Source: Variovorax paradoxus EPS (GTDB taxonomy: Bacteria > Pseudomonadota > Gammaproteobacteria > Burkholderiales > Burkholderiaceae_C). Taken from it: DNA of 64,000 nucleotides. Shown here piece after piece: positions 34,328 through 42,529 of the stretch. The stretch's first letter is position 1; each line of letters opens with the position of its first letter. Location of the stretch: positions 4,092,001 through 4,156,000 of the forward strand of contig NC_014931.1 in assembly GCF_000184745.1 (NCBI RefSeq), written 5' to 3'. Both the position numbers and the translations under genes were made by a program. Under the pieces are notes generated by a model. The model searched no databases. It worked only from the letters and a program-made list of their open reading frames with translations, and was not told where the DNA came from.

Positions 34328-34708
34328 TTACAGCGGCAGTGCGTCGCCGCGAGCGGCGGCGCGGGCTGCGGCACGCACCGTGGCGCGGTCCACACCGCTG
34401 GCCAGCACCGGAGCGACACGCGACGAGGCGCCTTCGGCATACGGGTTCTCGCTGCGTGCAGCGACAGCGGCTTCGGCGCGAACGGCGGCGCGGCTGGTAG
34501 AGGAGACGAACACTTGCGCAGGGCCTGCGTTGGCGCCGGTGGCATACGGGTTCGCGCTGCGAGCGGCAACCACGGCCTGGCTGGCGACGTCGGCGCGGCT
34601 CGCGGTGGAGTTCACTTGCTGCACGCCTTCGTAGGTTTCGGCGTGGGCGGCACCGGCGACGGCCATCAGGGCAACAGCAACGGCGGAGAGGAGCTTGGAG
34701 GCATTCAT
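34328..34708 (-). CDS. Small exported alanine-rich repeat protein (DUF4148-like)
   Basis: A 126-residue protein with a Sec signal peptide ending at GAAHAE (about residue 23). The mature part consists of three related units, each built around R-A-x-V-x-x-x-A followed by an ARS(A/E)NPYA-type stretch: SRADVASQAVVAARSANPYA, SRAAVRAEAAVAARSENPYA, and a shortened third, DRATVRAAARAAARG. This resembles short DUF4148-type periplasmic proteins of Burkholderiales, whose role is unknown. AAGGAAA upstream supports the start. Confidence 0.75.
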   Translation of the reverse strand: MNASKLLSAVAVALMAVAGAAHAETYEGVQQVNSTASRADVASQAVVAARSANPYATGANAGPAQVFVSSTSRAAVRAEAAVAARSENPYAEGASSRVAPVLASGVDRATVRAAARAAARGDALPL

Positions 34709-34963
34709 TTCGATTTCCTTCAGTTCAGTTCAAGTTCAAGTTCTTGCTTGGTTGATTTCGAACCGGTCTTGGGTGGGTCACCGTCCCTCCGGGGGCGGCC
34801 ACTCGCTCGGGGCCCTGTTCACTCGGATCCATCAACTGAGTGGCTGGTCCGTGAGATGAATTGTGCGCCGCCATCTAAGTAAAAACCCTCGGCAAAAGGA
34901 ACCGCGGTGTTCACAACCGGGAAACAATCGTGGCCTGCACGGCCGCCATCTGCCGCGCCACGC

Positions 34964-35497
34964 TCAAGGCGGCAGCAACAGCGGCCCGCAGTTCTCGTCC
35001 GCCACGAACACCGCCACCAGCTTCGCGGGCTTCACCGGATCGGGGTTCTCCGCGAAGACATGCAGCGTGCCCGGCGGCTCGAAGAAGGTCTCGCCGGTCT
35101 TGTACGTGCCGACCGGCCCGCCGCCCAGCTGCGAGCGGATCGTGCCGCCCAGAATGATCGCGGTCACCGAGCCCGGATGCCGGTGCGCCGGCGAATAGGC
35201 GAGCGGTGGAAAGTCGACGATGACCGTGGTCACCGACTTGCCCGGCACATGCGGCAGCGCCTCGCACGAGATCACCTTCGTCGAAGTCGCGGGCCGTGCC
35301 GCCTCGCCCGAACCCGCGGGTGCGGGGGCGGACGAGAACATCGGCCGGCTCACCGCGCTGCACACATCGTCAAGCCATTGCACGGCGTCCTGCTTGCTGC
35401 CATGCGGCATCAATGCCCAGCCCGCTGCCAGCATCACGGAGAGCGCAGCAACGCCGGCCGCGACTTGGTTGCGATGAGGAAGTCGTGCCGCCTTCAT
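34964..35497 (-). CDS. Membrane-anchored or exported cupin protein
   Basis: A 177-residue protein with one N-terminal hydrophobic segment (about residues 12-30) acting as signal or anchor, then a linker and a cupin barrel. Metal-site residues appear in YSPAHRHPGSVTAIILGG and FFEPPGTLHVFAENPDP. The barrel therefore faces the periplasm. Its ATG overlaps the stop of the upstream epimerase gene by 4 nt (35494-35497), indicating a two-gene operon. The 255 bases between this gene and the small secreted protein hold no visible gene. Confidence 0.83.
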   Translation of the reverse strand: MKAARLPHRNQVAAGVAALSVMLAAGWALMPHGSKQDAVQWLDDVCSAVSRPMFSSAPAPAGSGEAARPATSTKVISCEALPHVPGKSVTTVIVDFPPLAYSPAHRHPGSVTAIILGGTIRSQLGGGPVGTYKTGETFFEPPGTLHVFAENPDPVKPAKLVAVFVADENCGPLLLPP

Positions 35498-36237
35498 GCC
35501 GCGAGCCCCTTGGGCAGCCGCAGCGATGCATACCAGCCCAGCTCGCGCCTGGCCTTCTCGCTGATGACTTCGGCGTTGTCCTCGGCGATATTGAAGACGC
35601 CGCCCTCCGCATGCCGCAGCGCCATCACCGCCGCCCAGGCCGCGGCCTCCACATGGACCGGGCTCGCGCCCTTGGGAACAGCCGTCGACGTGCCCGGCCC
35701 GTAGATCTGCCCGTAGCGCAGCACCGTGGCCTTGATGCCGACGGCCCCCAGCACGCTGCGCTCCAGCGCCGCCACGCCGCCCACGCTCACGCGGCGGATG
35801 CCATCGGACTCGAGGTCGAGTGGATCGTCCTCGACGTGCGGCCTCTGCCCCGGCGCATAAGCCCAGGCGATGCTCTGCGCGACCAGCCGGTGGCTGCCCG
35901 CCGCCAGCGCCGCGGCCACGAGGTTGCGCGTGCCTTCGGTGCGCACGCGGGCGTTGCGATGCGCCGCTTCGGCCATCAGCTTCGGATCAAGATCGGCCGG
36001 CAAGTCGGTGAGCTGGTGCACCACGATCTCGGGCCTGATGCGAAGCAGCGCCGCGCGAAGCGCCTCGGCGTCGAACACATCGACGACGACCGGCGTCACG
36101 CCACGGGCTTCGAGCGCCTCTGCGCGGTCGGCGCGGCGGGTGCTTCCGTACACGTCATAACCGGCCTCGGTCAACAGCGGAACCAGTGCGGCGCCGATGG
36201 CACCGGCCGCGCCCGCCACGAATATCTTCTCGCGCAT
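35494..36237 (-). CDS. NAD-dependent epimerase/dehydratase family protein
   Basis: A 247-residue atypical SDR. The cofactor motif FVAGAAGAIGAALVPLL is at the N-terminus, followed by a conserved Asp/acid-containing strand and VLRYGQIYGPGT in the substrate half. The usual catalytic Tyr-x-x-x-Lys is not evident; QSIAWAYAPGQ stands where it would be expected, so it may be a binding or reductase member rather than a sugar epimerase. AAGGAC lies before ATG 36237. It is divergent from the MocR-type regulator at 36337, which probably controls it. Confidence 0.82.
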   Translation of the reverse strand: MREKIFVAGAAGAIGAALVPLLTEAGYDVYGSTRRADRAEALEARGVTPVVVDVFDAEALRAALLRIRPEIVVHQLTDLPADLDPKLMAEAAHRNARVRTEGTRNLVAAALAAGSHRLVAQSIAWAYAPGQRPHVEDDPLDLESDGIRRVSVGGVAALERSVLGAVGIKATVLRYGQIYGPGTSTAVPKGASPVHVEAAAWAAVMALRHAEGGVFNIAEDNAEVISEKARRELGWYASLRLPKGLAA

Positions 36238-36336
36238 TGCATGTCCTTTTCTTGCTGGAAGTTCTGGTCGATGGCGCAATCCTAGGTTTTCGATGTCCCA
36301 TCAAAAAGAGGCAAGATTCGTCAGAATGACAAGGCC

Positions 36337-37779
36337 ATGATTCAACACAAGACCGCTTCCACTGCCCTTCTGGAGATCGACCGCAGCACGCCGACACCGC
36401 TGTACCGGCAGATCTACGCGCGCTTCAGAACCGCCATCGAGCAGGGCGTGCTCCATCCGGGCGACCGCGTGGCCTCCGCGCGCGACCTGGCGAGCGAGCT
36501 GGGCGTTTCGCGCGGCACCATCGAGACGGCCTACAACCTGCTCATGGGCGAAGGCTATTTCTCCTCGCAAGGGCAAGCGGGCACGGTGGTCTCTCCCTCG
36601 CTGCCTTCGCAACGCCCGGCGCGGCGCGAACGTCGGCGGAGCGAAGCCCCCACCGATGGCGAAGTGCTCGCCGATGCCGCGCCTCCGCCGCCGCTGCAAC
36701 TGGGCATTCCGGCGCTCGATGCTTTTCCGCGCAAGCTCTGGGCGCGCCTCACCGCCCGACGCGCGAGGGCAGCGACCGCGGCCGACATGTTCTACGGCAA
36801 CCCCTCGGGCCATGCGCCGCTGCGTGCGACGATCGCGGCGTACCTGCTGGTGTCGCGTGGCGTGTCGTGCAAGCCTTCGCAGGTCTTCGTGACCGGCGGC
36901 TATCGCGCGTCACTCTCGCTCATCGCGCACACGCTGCTCGACAAGGGCGATGCGGTGTGGGTCGAAGACCCGGGCTATCCGCCCACGCAGGAAGTGCTGC
37001 GCAGCAAGGGCATGCGCGCAGTGCCCGTGCCGGTGGACGACGAAGGCATGGTCGTGGCGCGCGGCATGCGCAAGACGGCCGCCGCGCGAATGGCGATCGT
37101 CACGCCGTCGCACCAGGCGCCGCTCGGCGTTTCGATGTCGCTCGCGCGCCGGCTGCAGTTGCTCGAATGGGCCTCGCGGAACAAGGCCTGGATCGTCGAA
37201 GACGACTACGACGGTGAATACCGCTATGCCGGCCCGCCGCTGCCCGCGCTCAAGAGCCTCGACGGCCACGACCGCGTGCTGTATGCGGGGAGCTTCTCGA
37301 AGGTGCTGTATCCGGGCCTGGCATTGGGCTATGTGGTGGCGCCCGAATCGCTCTCTGCCGCTTTCGCCGAAGCCGCGCGGACCGGCTCCAACGGCAGCCC
37401 GCAGATCACGCAGGCCGTCGTCGCGGACTTCATGCGCGGCGGTTATTTCCCGCGTCACCTCAAGAAGATGCGCCTGCTCTACGCGCGGCGGCGCGGCATG
37501 CTCGTGGCCGCGCTGCTCAAGGCCTTTGGCGACGAGGTGCGCATCGACTTGAAGAGCGGCGGCATGCATCTCATCGCGCGCTTCGACAAGCGCCGCGAAC
37601 GCGATACCGAACTGGCCCGCCGCGCGCAGTTCGCGGGCCTCAACTGCCAGCCGCTTTCGATGCGAGGCACGGCGAGCTTTCGCGACGAAGGGCTGCTGAT
37701 GGGCTTCACCAACATCGGCTCGGCCGCAGAGGCGAAGCAGCTTTCGACGAAGCTGCGCGCAGCGCTGGTCTCACGCTGA
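36337..37779 (+). CDS. MocR/PdxR-type regulator (GntR HTH fused to aminotransferase domain)
   Basis: A 480-residue fusion. Residues about 10-80 form a GntR winged helix (LYRQIYARFRTAIEQGVLHPGD, cited as 19-40, and RDLASELGVSRGTIETAYNLL); after a linker rich in Arg/Glu, residues about 120-475 are a class I aminotransferase domain with PLP lysine Lys322 in GSFSKVLYPG and the EDDYDGEYRY motif. Such proteins use PLP or an amino compound as effector and usually control a divergent gene, here the epimerase/cupin pair. No truncation seen. Confidence 0.93.
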   Translation: MIQHKTASTALLEIDRSTPTPLYRQIYARFRTAIEQGVLHPGDRVASARDLASELGVSRGTIETAYNLLMGEGYFSSQGQAGTVVSPSLPSQRPARRERRRSEAPTDGEVLADAAPPPPLQLGIPALDAFPRKLWARLTARRARAATAADMFYGNPSGHAPLRATIAAYLLVSRGVSCKPSQVFVTGGYRASLSLIAHTLLDKGDAVWVEDPGYPPTQEVLRSKGMRAVPVPVDDEGMVVARGMRKTAAARMAIVTPSHQAPLGVSMSLARRLQLLEWASRNKAWIVEDDYDGEYRYAGPPLPALKSLDGHDRVLYAGSFSKVLYPGLALGYVVAPESLSAAFAEAARTGSNGSPQITQAVVADFMRGGYFPRHLKKMRLLYARRRGMLVAALLKAFGDEVRIDLKSGGMHLIARFDKRRERDTELARRAQFAGLNCQPLSMRGTASFRDEGLLMGFTNIGSAAEAKQLSTKLRAALVSR

Positions 37780-38114
37780 AATACGGGCGATGCGAGCCTC
37801 GGTCCACGAGTTGTAGATCGTGAATTTCGCCGCTCAAAGATTGCGCAATTGACACCCGAAGAGCGCCCGTTCGGCGTTCGCCTACGCCACACAACCGAAG
37901 CTGCATTTGTTGGCGCGAATCAAGACTTCGTGATGCGCGCAAAGGCCACATCGCACGCGCTCTTCTCTAAAGTGAATGCCCCTGCCACTCAACACCCCAC
38001 CAAGGGAACAAGGAAGGTGCCACACCCAGCGACCCGCATGAATGGATGAATCGCTTCGCCTCGCGGCGAGTTGTCGATGCGAAAGCAGCGATGCAAATGC
38101 GAGGTATCAAAGGC

Positions 38115-38146
38115 GACGGCCGAGGTGTTGTAGCACCCCGGCCGTC
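38115..38146 (+). other. Strong leader hairpin in the 37780-38187 gap
   Basis: GACGGCCGAGGTG (38115-38127) pairs with CACCCCGGCCGTC (38134-38146), giving a 13-bp stem with one G-U pair and a six-base loop. It ends 26 bases before the ribosome site of the 89-aa gene at 38188. The rest of the 408-base gap after the MocR gene shows no convincing gene. The hairpin could be a leader regulating the small gene or a terminator for upstream transcription. Confidence 0.55.
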
Positions 38147-38187
38147 TAACCAAAAACGTGCAATTACCTCTAAAGGAGCGCACACCA

Positions 38188-38457
38188 ATGGCTACCAAGA
38201 CTATAGCCCGGCCCCGCACGCCGGTATCCCCCAAAGAGAACGCCCAGGACGCGGCGGACCTCCTGGAAAACGCCCTCACCCAACTCGAATCCCTGCTGTG
38301 GATCTGCTACGGAGAAGACATCGACTGGCACACCGGCGAAGGGCCTCGGCATCTGGACAACGTGCTGTGGCTCGCAGCCGATATGGCGCGGAAGGCTGGG
38401 GAGTTGTTTCAGGTGAGCGAGGCCGAACGGCGGAAGCCGCCCGCAACCGAGAGCTGA
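38188..38457 (+). CDS. Small hypothetical protein
   Basis: An 89-residue soluble protein I do not recognise. TAAAGGAG nine bases upstream supports ATG 38188. The first 20 residues are basic and Pro-rich; residues about 25-80 look helical and amphipathic (AADLLENALTQLESLLWICY, then LDNVLWLAADMARKAGELF). The shape recalls short multi-copy DUF proteins of pseudomonads that also have strong hairpins nearby, but no sequence family can be named. The gene is framed by a hairpin upstream and another 21 bases downstream. Confidence 0.65.
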   Translation: MATKTIARPRTPVSPKENAQDAADLLENALTQLESLLWICYGEDIDWHTGEGPRHLDNVLWLAADMARKAGELFQVSEAERRKPPATES

Positions 38458-38478
38458 CGATTGGTTGTGTGTGCCGGG

Positions 38479-38498
38479 GGCTGCGATGGATCGCAGCC
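38479..38498 (+). terminator. Hairpin after the 89-aa gene
   Basis: GGCTGCGAT and ATCGCAGCC form a perfect 9-bp inverted repeat with two central bases, 21 bases after the stop. There is no T run, so termination is possible but unproven. The remaining bases up to 38616 hold no visible gene. Confidence 0.4.
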
Positions 38499-38616
38499 TG
38501 TTCATCGGACGCGCACAGTTCCCGGGCAGAACGTTCGTCGGTAAAGTCACCCGCGCGGCCCGACATGGACGCCGCCTCTCCCAAACAAACGACACCACTC
38601 AACGGAGACCCAAGAC

Positions 38617-39051
38617 ATGGCAATCAAGCGGATGGACAACGTGCTGATCGTTGTCGACGACCTCGAGGCAGTGAAGGCGTTCTTCATCGAACTGGGCCTC
38701 GAGCTCGAAGGCCAGACCACAGTCGAAGGGCCTTCCGTCGGGCAGCTCATCGGGCTTGGAGATGTCCGATCCACCATCGCGATGCTGCGCACGCCCGATG
38801 GGCAGGGCATCGAACTCGACAAGTTCCACACGCCGGAGGCCGTGAGGTTCGGGCCTGTCGATACGCCGGTGAACGCCCTGGGCATTCGCCGCGTCATGTT
38901 TGCCGTCGAGGGCATCGATGACGTCGTCGCGCGGATGCAGGCACATGGCGCAGAAATCATTGGGCAGATGCAGTACGGGGAGTCGTACCGGCTTGCTTAT
39001 GTTCGCGGGCCTGAGGGGATCATCGTGGGACTTGCAGAGCAGTTGGGCTGA
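38617..39051 (+). CDS. VOC-family (glyoxalase/dioxygenase fold) protein
   Basis: A 144-residue single-unit vicinal-oxygen-chelate protein. The two beta-alpha-beta-beta-beta modules start at MDNVLIVVDDLEAVKAFFIEL and at NALGIRRVMFAVEGIDDVVARM (cited by ends), and the C-terminal YVRGPEGIIVGLAEQL carries the usual Glu-containing strand (here Gly-Leu-Ala-Glu). Members include glyoxalase I, antibiotic-resistance proteins and dioxygenases; the metal ligands are incomplete, so a binding role is possible. It is convergent with the ankyrin-ligase gene, 43 bp apart. Confidence 0.85.
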   Translation: MAIKRMDNVLIVVDDLEAVKAFFIELGLELEGQTTVEGPSVGQLIGLGDVRSTIAMLRTPDGQGIELDKFHTPEAVRFGPVDTPVNALGIRRVMFAVEGIDDVVARMQAHGAEIIGQMQYGESYRLAYVRGPEGIIVGLAEQLG

Positions 39052-39094
39052 GGGTCAACGGTCAACCTCCCGCTGCCCGGCAAGACGCTTTGAC

Positions 39095-41062
39095 TCAGCC
39101 CGCCTCCTCATCCATCGCAGCAGCACCACGATCCTTGATCCGCGTGACCTGCGACAGCACCGCATCTTCACTCGTCATATCCGGCCGCTGCCCCTTGTAG
39201 ACCGGCTGCTCGAACTTGCCGCCCGCATAGCGGTACAGATAGCGCACCTCGACCAGCGTGCCCACAGCCGGCAGCGTTTCGTTGGGCGGCACGGTCACGT
39301 TGCCCATGTCGACCATCGCGCCGGTCTCGTCGCGCAGCCCTACCGCCACCGAGCGCTGCGCGTTCACGCGAATCACCTCGCAGGTCGCGCTCTGGTTGAA
39401 CTTGAACTTCAGGCTCGTGGTGCTGCGCCCCGCTGCAAACGGCGCGGCGAGCGCCTTGAGCACATAGCCTTCACCATGCGCAGCCAGCAATTGCGCGGCG
39501 CGGTGGCGCTTGCCTTCGGCGGTGGTTTCGAGATCGAGCACCACCATCCACGGCAAACGTGCGGCTGCCTTCTGCAGATGGCCGAAGCGTTCGATGAAAG
39601 GCGCGCCGCGCAGGTCCTGCCCATCGAGCTCCAGCAGATCGAAGGCCTTGAAGGCATCGCCCACATGCTCGCCCGCGATGACGGTGCGGCCCGTCGATGC
39701 GGCACCGGCCGCACCGGTCCAGGCCTGCGGAATGTCGACGAAGAGCCCGCGGCGGTTGGTGCCGCGCACCGTCTCGCCCTCGATCAGCAGGATGCGGTTT
39801 TCGCCATCGGCTTTTTCCTGCAGGCCCCAGCCCGCGTCGTCGAAGTAACGCGCGACCTGCTCTTCGAGGATCAGCGTGGGCAACTGCGGCAGCTCGCCGC
39901 TGATGCGGCCGGCGAGGTCGGTCGAGGTGTAGAGCGCACCCGACTGGTCCGGCGTGTAGCCCTTGGAGGTTTTCTCCTTCACCACCTTTTCGTAGATCTT
40001 CAACGCCGCTTCGAAGGCGACCGGGCTGCTGGTCTTGGTGCCGGTGGCGAGCGTGCCGCCGCGACGGCCGTTGCCGTAGTCGACCACCCAGCCGTCGTCC
40101 TTCGGGCGCAGGTGGACCTGGTAGACCTTGTCGGAGCCCTGGCCTGTGAAATAGAGAAAGCTCGACTGGGCGCCTTGCTCGCCCGACGATTTTTCGGCGG
40201 GCGCAGCTGAAGGTTTCACCTTGGTCGGGGGCTCCGCTGGCTGCGAGCTCAACTCCCGCAGATCAACCTCCGGCCGCATCGCCGCCGCTCCATTCCACCG
40301 CACCTCGAACCCCGCCTTTCGGAAGCGTTCGACGATGAGTTCGCCGACGCGCAGCATGTCGGCATCGGCGCCCTTCGGCGCGCCCCAGAAGGCGAGCGAC
40401 AACTGGCTCGAGCGCTTCGCGCGATTCAGGTCCTGCCGCGTGTAGAAACAGAAGCCGTGCACGCCGGCCGCCTCGCCGCCGCGCTCGTGGAAGGCCTCGG
40501 AGCAATCGGAGAAACCATCGGACTGCGTCTGCCCCGCATCCTGCAGCGCGACGAGCCCGGCCTTCGTCAGCACATCGAACACCTCGTCGATCCTCGCCTT
40601 CGCGGCGCGCCATTGCGCGGTCGTCATCTTCACGGGATCGGGTTCGGGCGGCGGCGGTTCGGGAATCGGCTTGCCCGTGACGCGCGCCAGCAGCTCGACC
40701 ACCTCTTCCATCATCGCGTTCACCGTCACGTGGTTGCCGTGGCTGTCGCTCACGTCGGCGTTGGCGCCGGCATCCAGCAGCAGTTGCACCGCATCGGTCG
40801 TCGGCGCGAATTCCGCTGCGAGATAGAGCGCGGTGCGGCCATCGGTGCTGATGTATTCCAGCGGGCTTCCGGCTTCGAGCAGCAATCGCAACACGGCGAG
40901 ATTCGGTTCGACCTCGGTCTGGTTCGACCCCATCGCGGCGCACTGCAGCGCGGTGAAGCCCTGCTTGTTCACGGCGGCCATGTCGGCCCCGGCTTCGATG
41001 CATGCACGCACGGTTTGCACATCGCCTTCGCGCGCGGCCTCGAAAATCTTCTTCGGATCCAT
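39095..41062 (-). CDS. Ankyrin - DUF6891-like - WGR-like - ATP-dependent DNA-ligase-fold fusion protein
   Basis: A 655-residue multidomain protein. Residues 1-125 hold ankyrin repeats (EGDVQTVRACIEAGAD, DGRTALYLAAEF). Residues about 150-270 match the DUF6891 pattern (GFCFYTRQDLNRA ... FEVRWNG). Residues about 300-368 look like a WGR domain (VYQVHLRP, NGRRGG, VVKEKTSKGY). Residues about 395-555 carry nucleotidyltransferase motifs in order: motif I EKADGENR with Lys417, RRG at 438-440, motif III AGEHV...FDLL, motif IV EGYVLK (531-536) and motif V SLKFKF (550-555). An OB-like C-terminus follows (VEVRYLYRYAGGKFEQP). It should bind DNA ends or nicks and transfer AMP. GGGAG precedes ATG 41062. The gene stands alone. 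Confidence 0.8.
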   Translation of the reverse strand: MDPKKIFEAAREGDVQTVRACIEAGADMAAVNKQGFTALQCAAMGSNQTEVEPNLAVLRLLLEAGSPLEYISTDGRTALYLAAEFAPTTDAVQLLLDAGANADVSDSHGNHVTVNAMMEEVVELLARVTGKPIPEPPPPEPDPVKMTTAQWRAAKARIDEVFDVLTKAGLVALQDAGQTQSDGFSDCSEAFHERGGEAAGVHGFCFYTRQDLNRAKRSSQLSLAFWGAPKGADADMLRVGELIVERFRKAGFEVRWNGAAAMRPEVDLRELSSQPAEPPTKVKPSAAPAEKSSGEQGAQSSFLYFTGQGSDKVYQVHLRPKDDGWVVDYGNGRRGGTLATGTKTSSPVAFEAALKIYEKVVKEKTSKGYTPDQSGALYTSTDLAGRISGELPQLPTLILEEQVARYFDDAGWGLQEKADGENRILLIEGETVRGTNRRGLFVDIPQAWTGAAGAASTGRTVIAGEHVGDAFKAFDLLELDGQDLRGAPFIERFGHLQKAAARLPWMVVLDLETTAEGKRHRAAQLLAAHGEGYVLKALAAPFAAGRSTTSLKFKFNQSATCEVIRVNAQRSVAVGLRDETGAMVDMGNVTVPPNETLPAVGTLVEVRYLYRYAGGKFEQPVYKGQRPDMTSEDAVLSQVTRIKDRGAAAMDEEAG

Positions 41063-41197
41063 GGCACTCCCTGTGTGTTGGTTTTTTGATTCTGCCGCAG
41101 GCACACGGCACGACATCGCGCCACATGGCACTTCACAGGCCGCGCGAACCTCGCTACATTCGACCCCTCGATTCACAACACAGACCGGAGGTGCGCG

Positions 41198-41272
41198 ATG
41201 GAAGACACTGCTATTCATGCCCCCACCCCTCTACGGTTTGTTGTCGGGTCGATCATCAAGAACTGCTGCTGA
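41198..41272 (+). CDS. Possible 24-residue small protein in the 41063-41431 gap
   Basis: ATG 41198 lies just after CCGGAGG and opens a 24-codon frame ending in ...SIIKNCC. The peptide is neutral and mildly hydrophobic at its end. It could be a leader peptide or chance; no homolog is known to me. The rest of the 369-base gap holds GGCACGC/GCGTGCC, a 7-bp hairpin ahead of a T run before the acetyltransferase gene, but no other gene. Confidence 0.25.
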   Translation: MEDTAIHAPTPLRFVVGSIIKNCC

Positions 41273-41431
41273 AGCGCCTCCTGCGCAGCCTGTGCCCCTG
41301 AAGGCATAGCAGCCAGCCGGTTCGATCCTTGCGGCGTTCTGCCGCGACAAACCGCCCGATTCAAACGCCGCCGCTGGCACGCCTGTGCGTGCCGCGCGCG
41401 ATCCGTTCATTTTTTCGAATCAAGGCCAACC

Positions 41432-42529
41432 ATGCTTGAAACTCGTGCCGCCGATGCGCGGCAGTTTTCGATTTCCGTTTTCGATCCGCAGCAGGCGTCC
41501 GCCCAGGAGTGGTCGAAATTCCTCGTCTACTGGCGCCTGCGCAACGAGGAAGACTTTCCGGGCGAGCCCGTGCCGAGCGACGCCCACATCGAGCAGAACA
41601 TGCGACAGCACATACCGCTGTTCGCCGTGCATCGCATCCAGGTGCGGGACGCAGAAGGCGACATCGCGGGCAACCTCAACATGGGCGTTCGCCGCGAAGG
41701 CACGCCCGACTACGAAGCCCATGCGCCCTTCGTCAACATCACAGGCGGCGTACGGCAACTCCGCAGGCGCCAGGGTGTCGGCAGCCTCTTGCTGCGCGAG
41801 TTGCTCGCGTTGATGGATGCGCAAGGCAAGACCACCGCCACCTTCAACGTTCACCTCCCCGAGAGCCACGCATTCCTTGCCGCCATCGGTGCGCTCGAAA
41901 AGCACCGCAGCATGGAAAACCGCATGGCCTTCGCCGGCCTCGACGACGGCGCACTCGCCCGCTGGCGCGCCGAAGCGCTCGCGCCCGGCCACGGTCTGCG
42001 CCTGGAAATCCACGCAGGCCGCGTGCCCTTCGAGCGCCTTGCCACGCTGATGGCGCCGCTCTCGGCGCTGCTCGAAGACGCGCCCACCACCGGTCTCTCG
42101 CGCCCGCCCATGCGCTTCGAGCTCGAAGACTTCCGCGCCTGGTATGCCGAAATCGATCGCCGCGGCGGCGAGCATTTTCTCGTGCTGCTGCTCGATGGCG
42201 ACGAGGTGGCCGCGGTGTGCGATGCGAGCTGGAACCAGCTCTACCCCGACCGCATGTTCCAGCGGCTCACGGGCGTGGCCCGCCACTGGCGCGGCAAGGG
42301 CCTGGCCAAGGGCGTGAAGGCGTTGATGCTGCAGCTGGTGCGCGAGCGCCACCCCGAGGTGGTGATGGCCGTCACGCAGAACGCGGAGGTCAACGCACCG
42401 ATGCTCGCCATCAACCGCCAGCTCGGCTTTGTCCCGCACAGGCATGATGGGGCCTACCAGATCGGCACGGAAAGCCTGAGAGCCTTCCTCTCGGCCCGTT
42501 CGCCGGCATCGCGGGAGGCGCGCACTTGA
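41432..42529 (+). CDS. GNAT-family acetyltransferase, tandem type
   Basis: A 365-residue protein with two GNAT-like halves. The N-terminal half has the acetyl-CoA loop RRRQGVGSLLLRELL (about residues 110-125); the C-terminal half has ARHWRGKGLAKGVKALML (about 288-305) and ends with the NAPMLAINRQLGFVP beta-bulge typical of GNATs. Tandem GNATs often acetylate small molecules or antibiotics, with one half degenerate; here both CoA loops are recognisable. The stop overlaps the TTG start of the RIO kinase gene by 4 nt, indicating coupled expression. Confidence 0.87.
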   Translation: MLETRAADARQFSISVFDPQQASAQEWSKFLVYWRLRNEEDFPGEPVPSDAHIEQNMRQHIPLFAVHRIQVRDAEGDIAGNLNMGVRREGTPDYEAHAPFVNITGGVRQLRRRQGVGSLLLRELLALMDAQGKTTATFNVHLPESHAFLAAIGALEKHRSMENRMAFAGLDDGALARWRAEALAPGHGLRLEIHAGRVPFERLATLMAPLSALLEDAPTTGLSRPPMRFELEDFRAWYAEIDRRGGEHFLVLLLDGDEVAAVCDASWNQLYPDRMFQRLTGVARHWRGKGLAKGVKALMLQLVRERHPEVVMAVTQNAEVNAPMLAINRQLGFVPHRHDGAYQIGTESLRAFLSARSPASREART

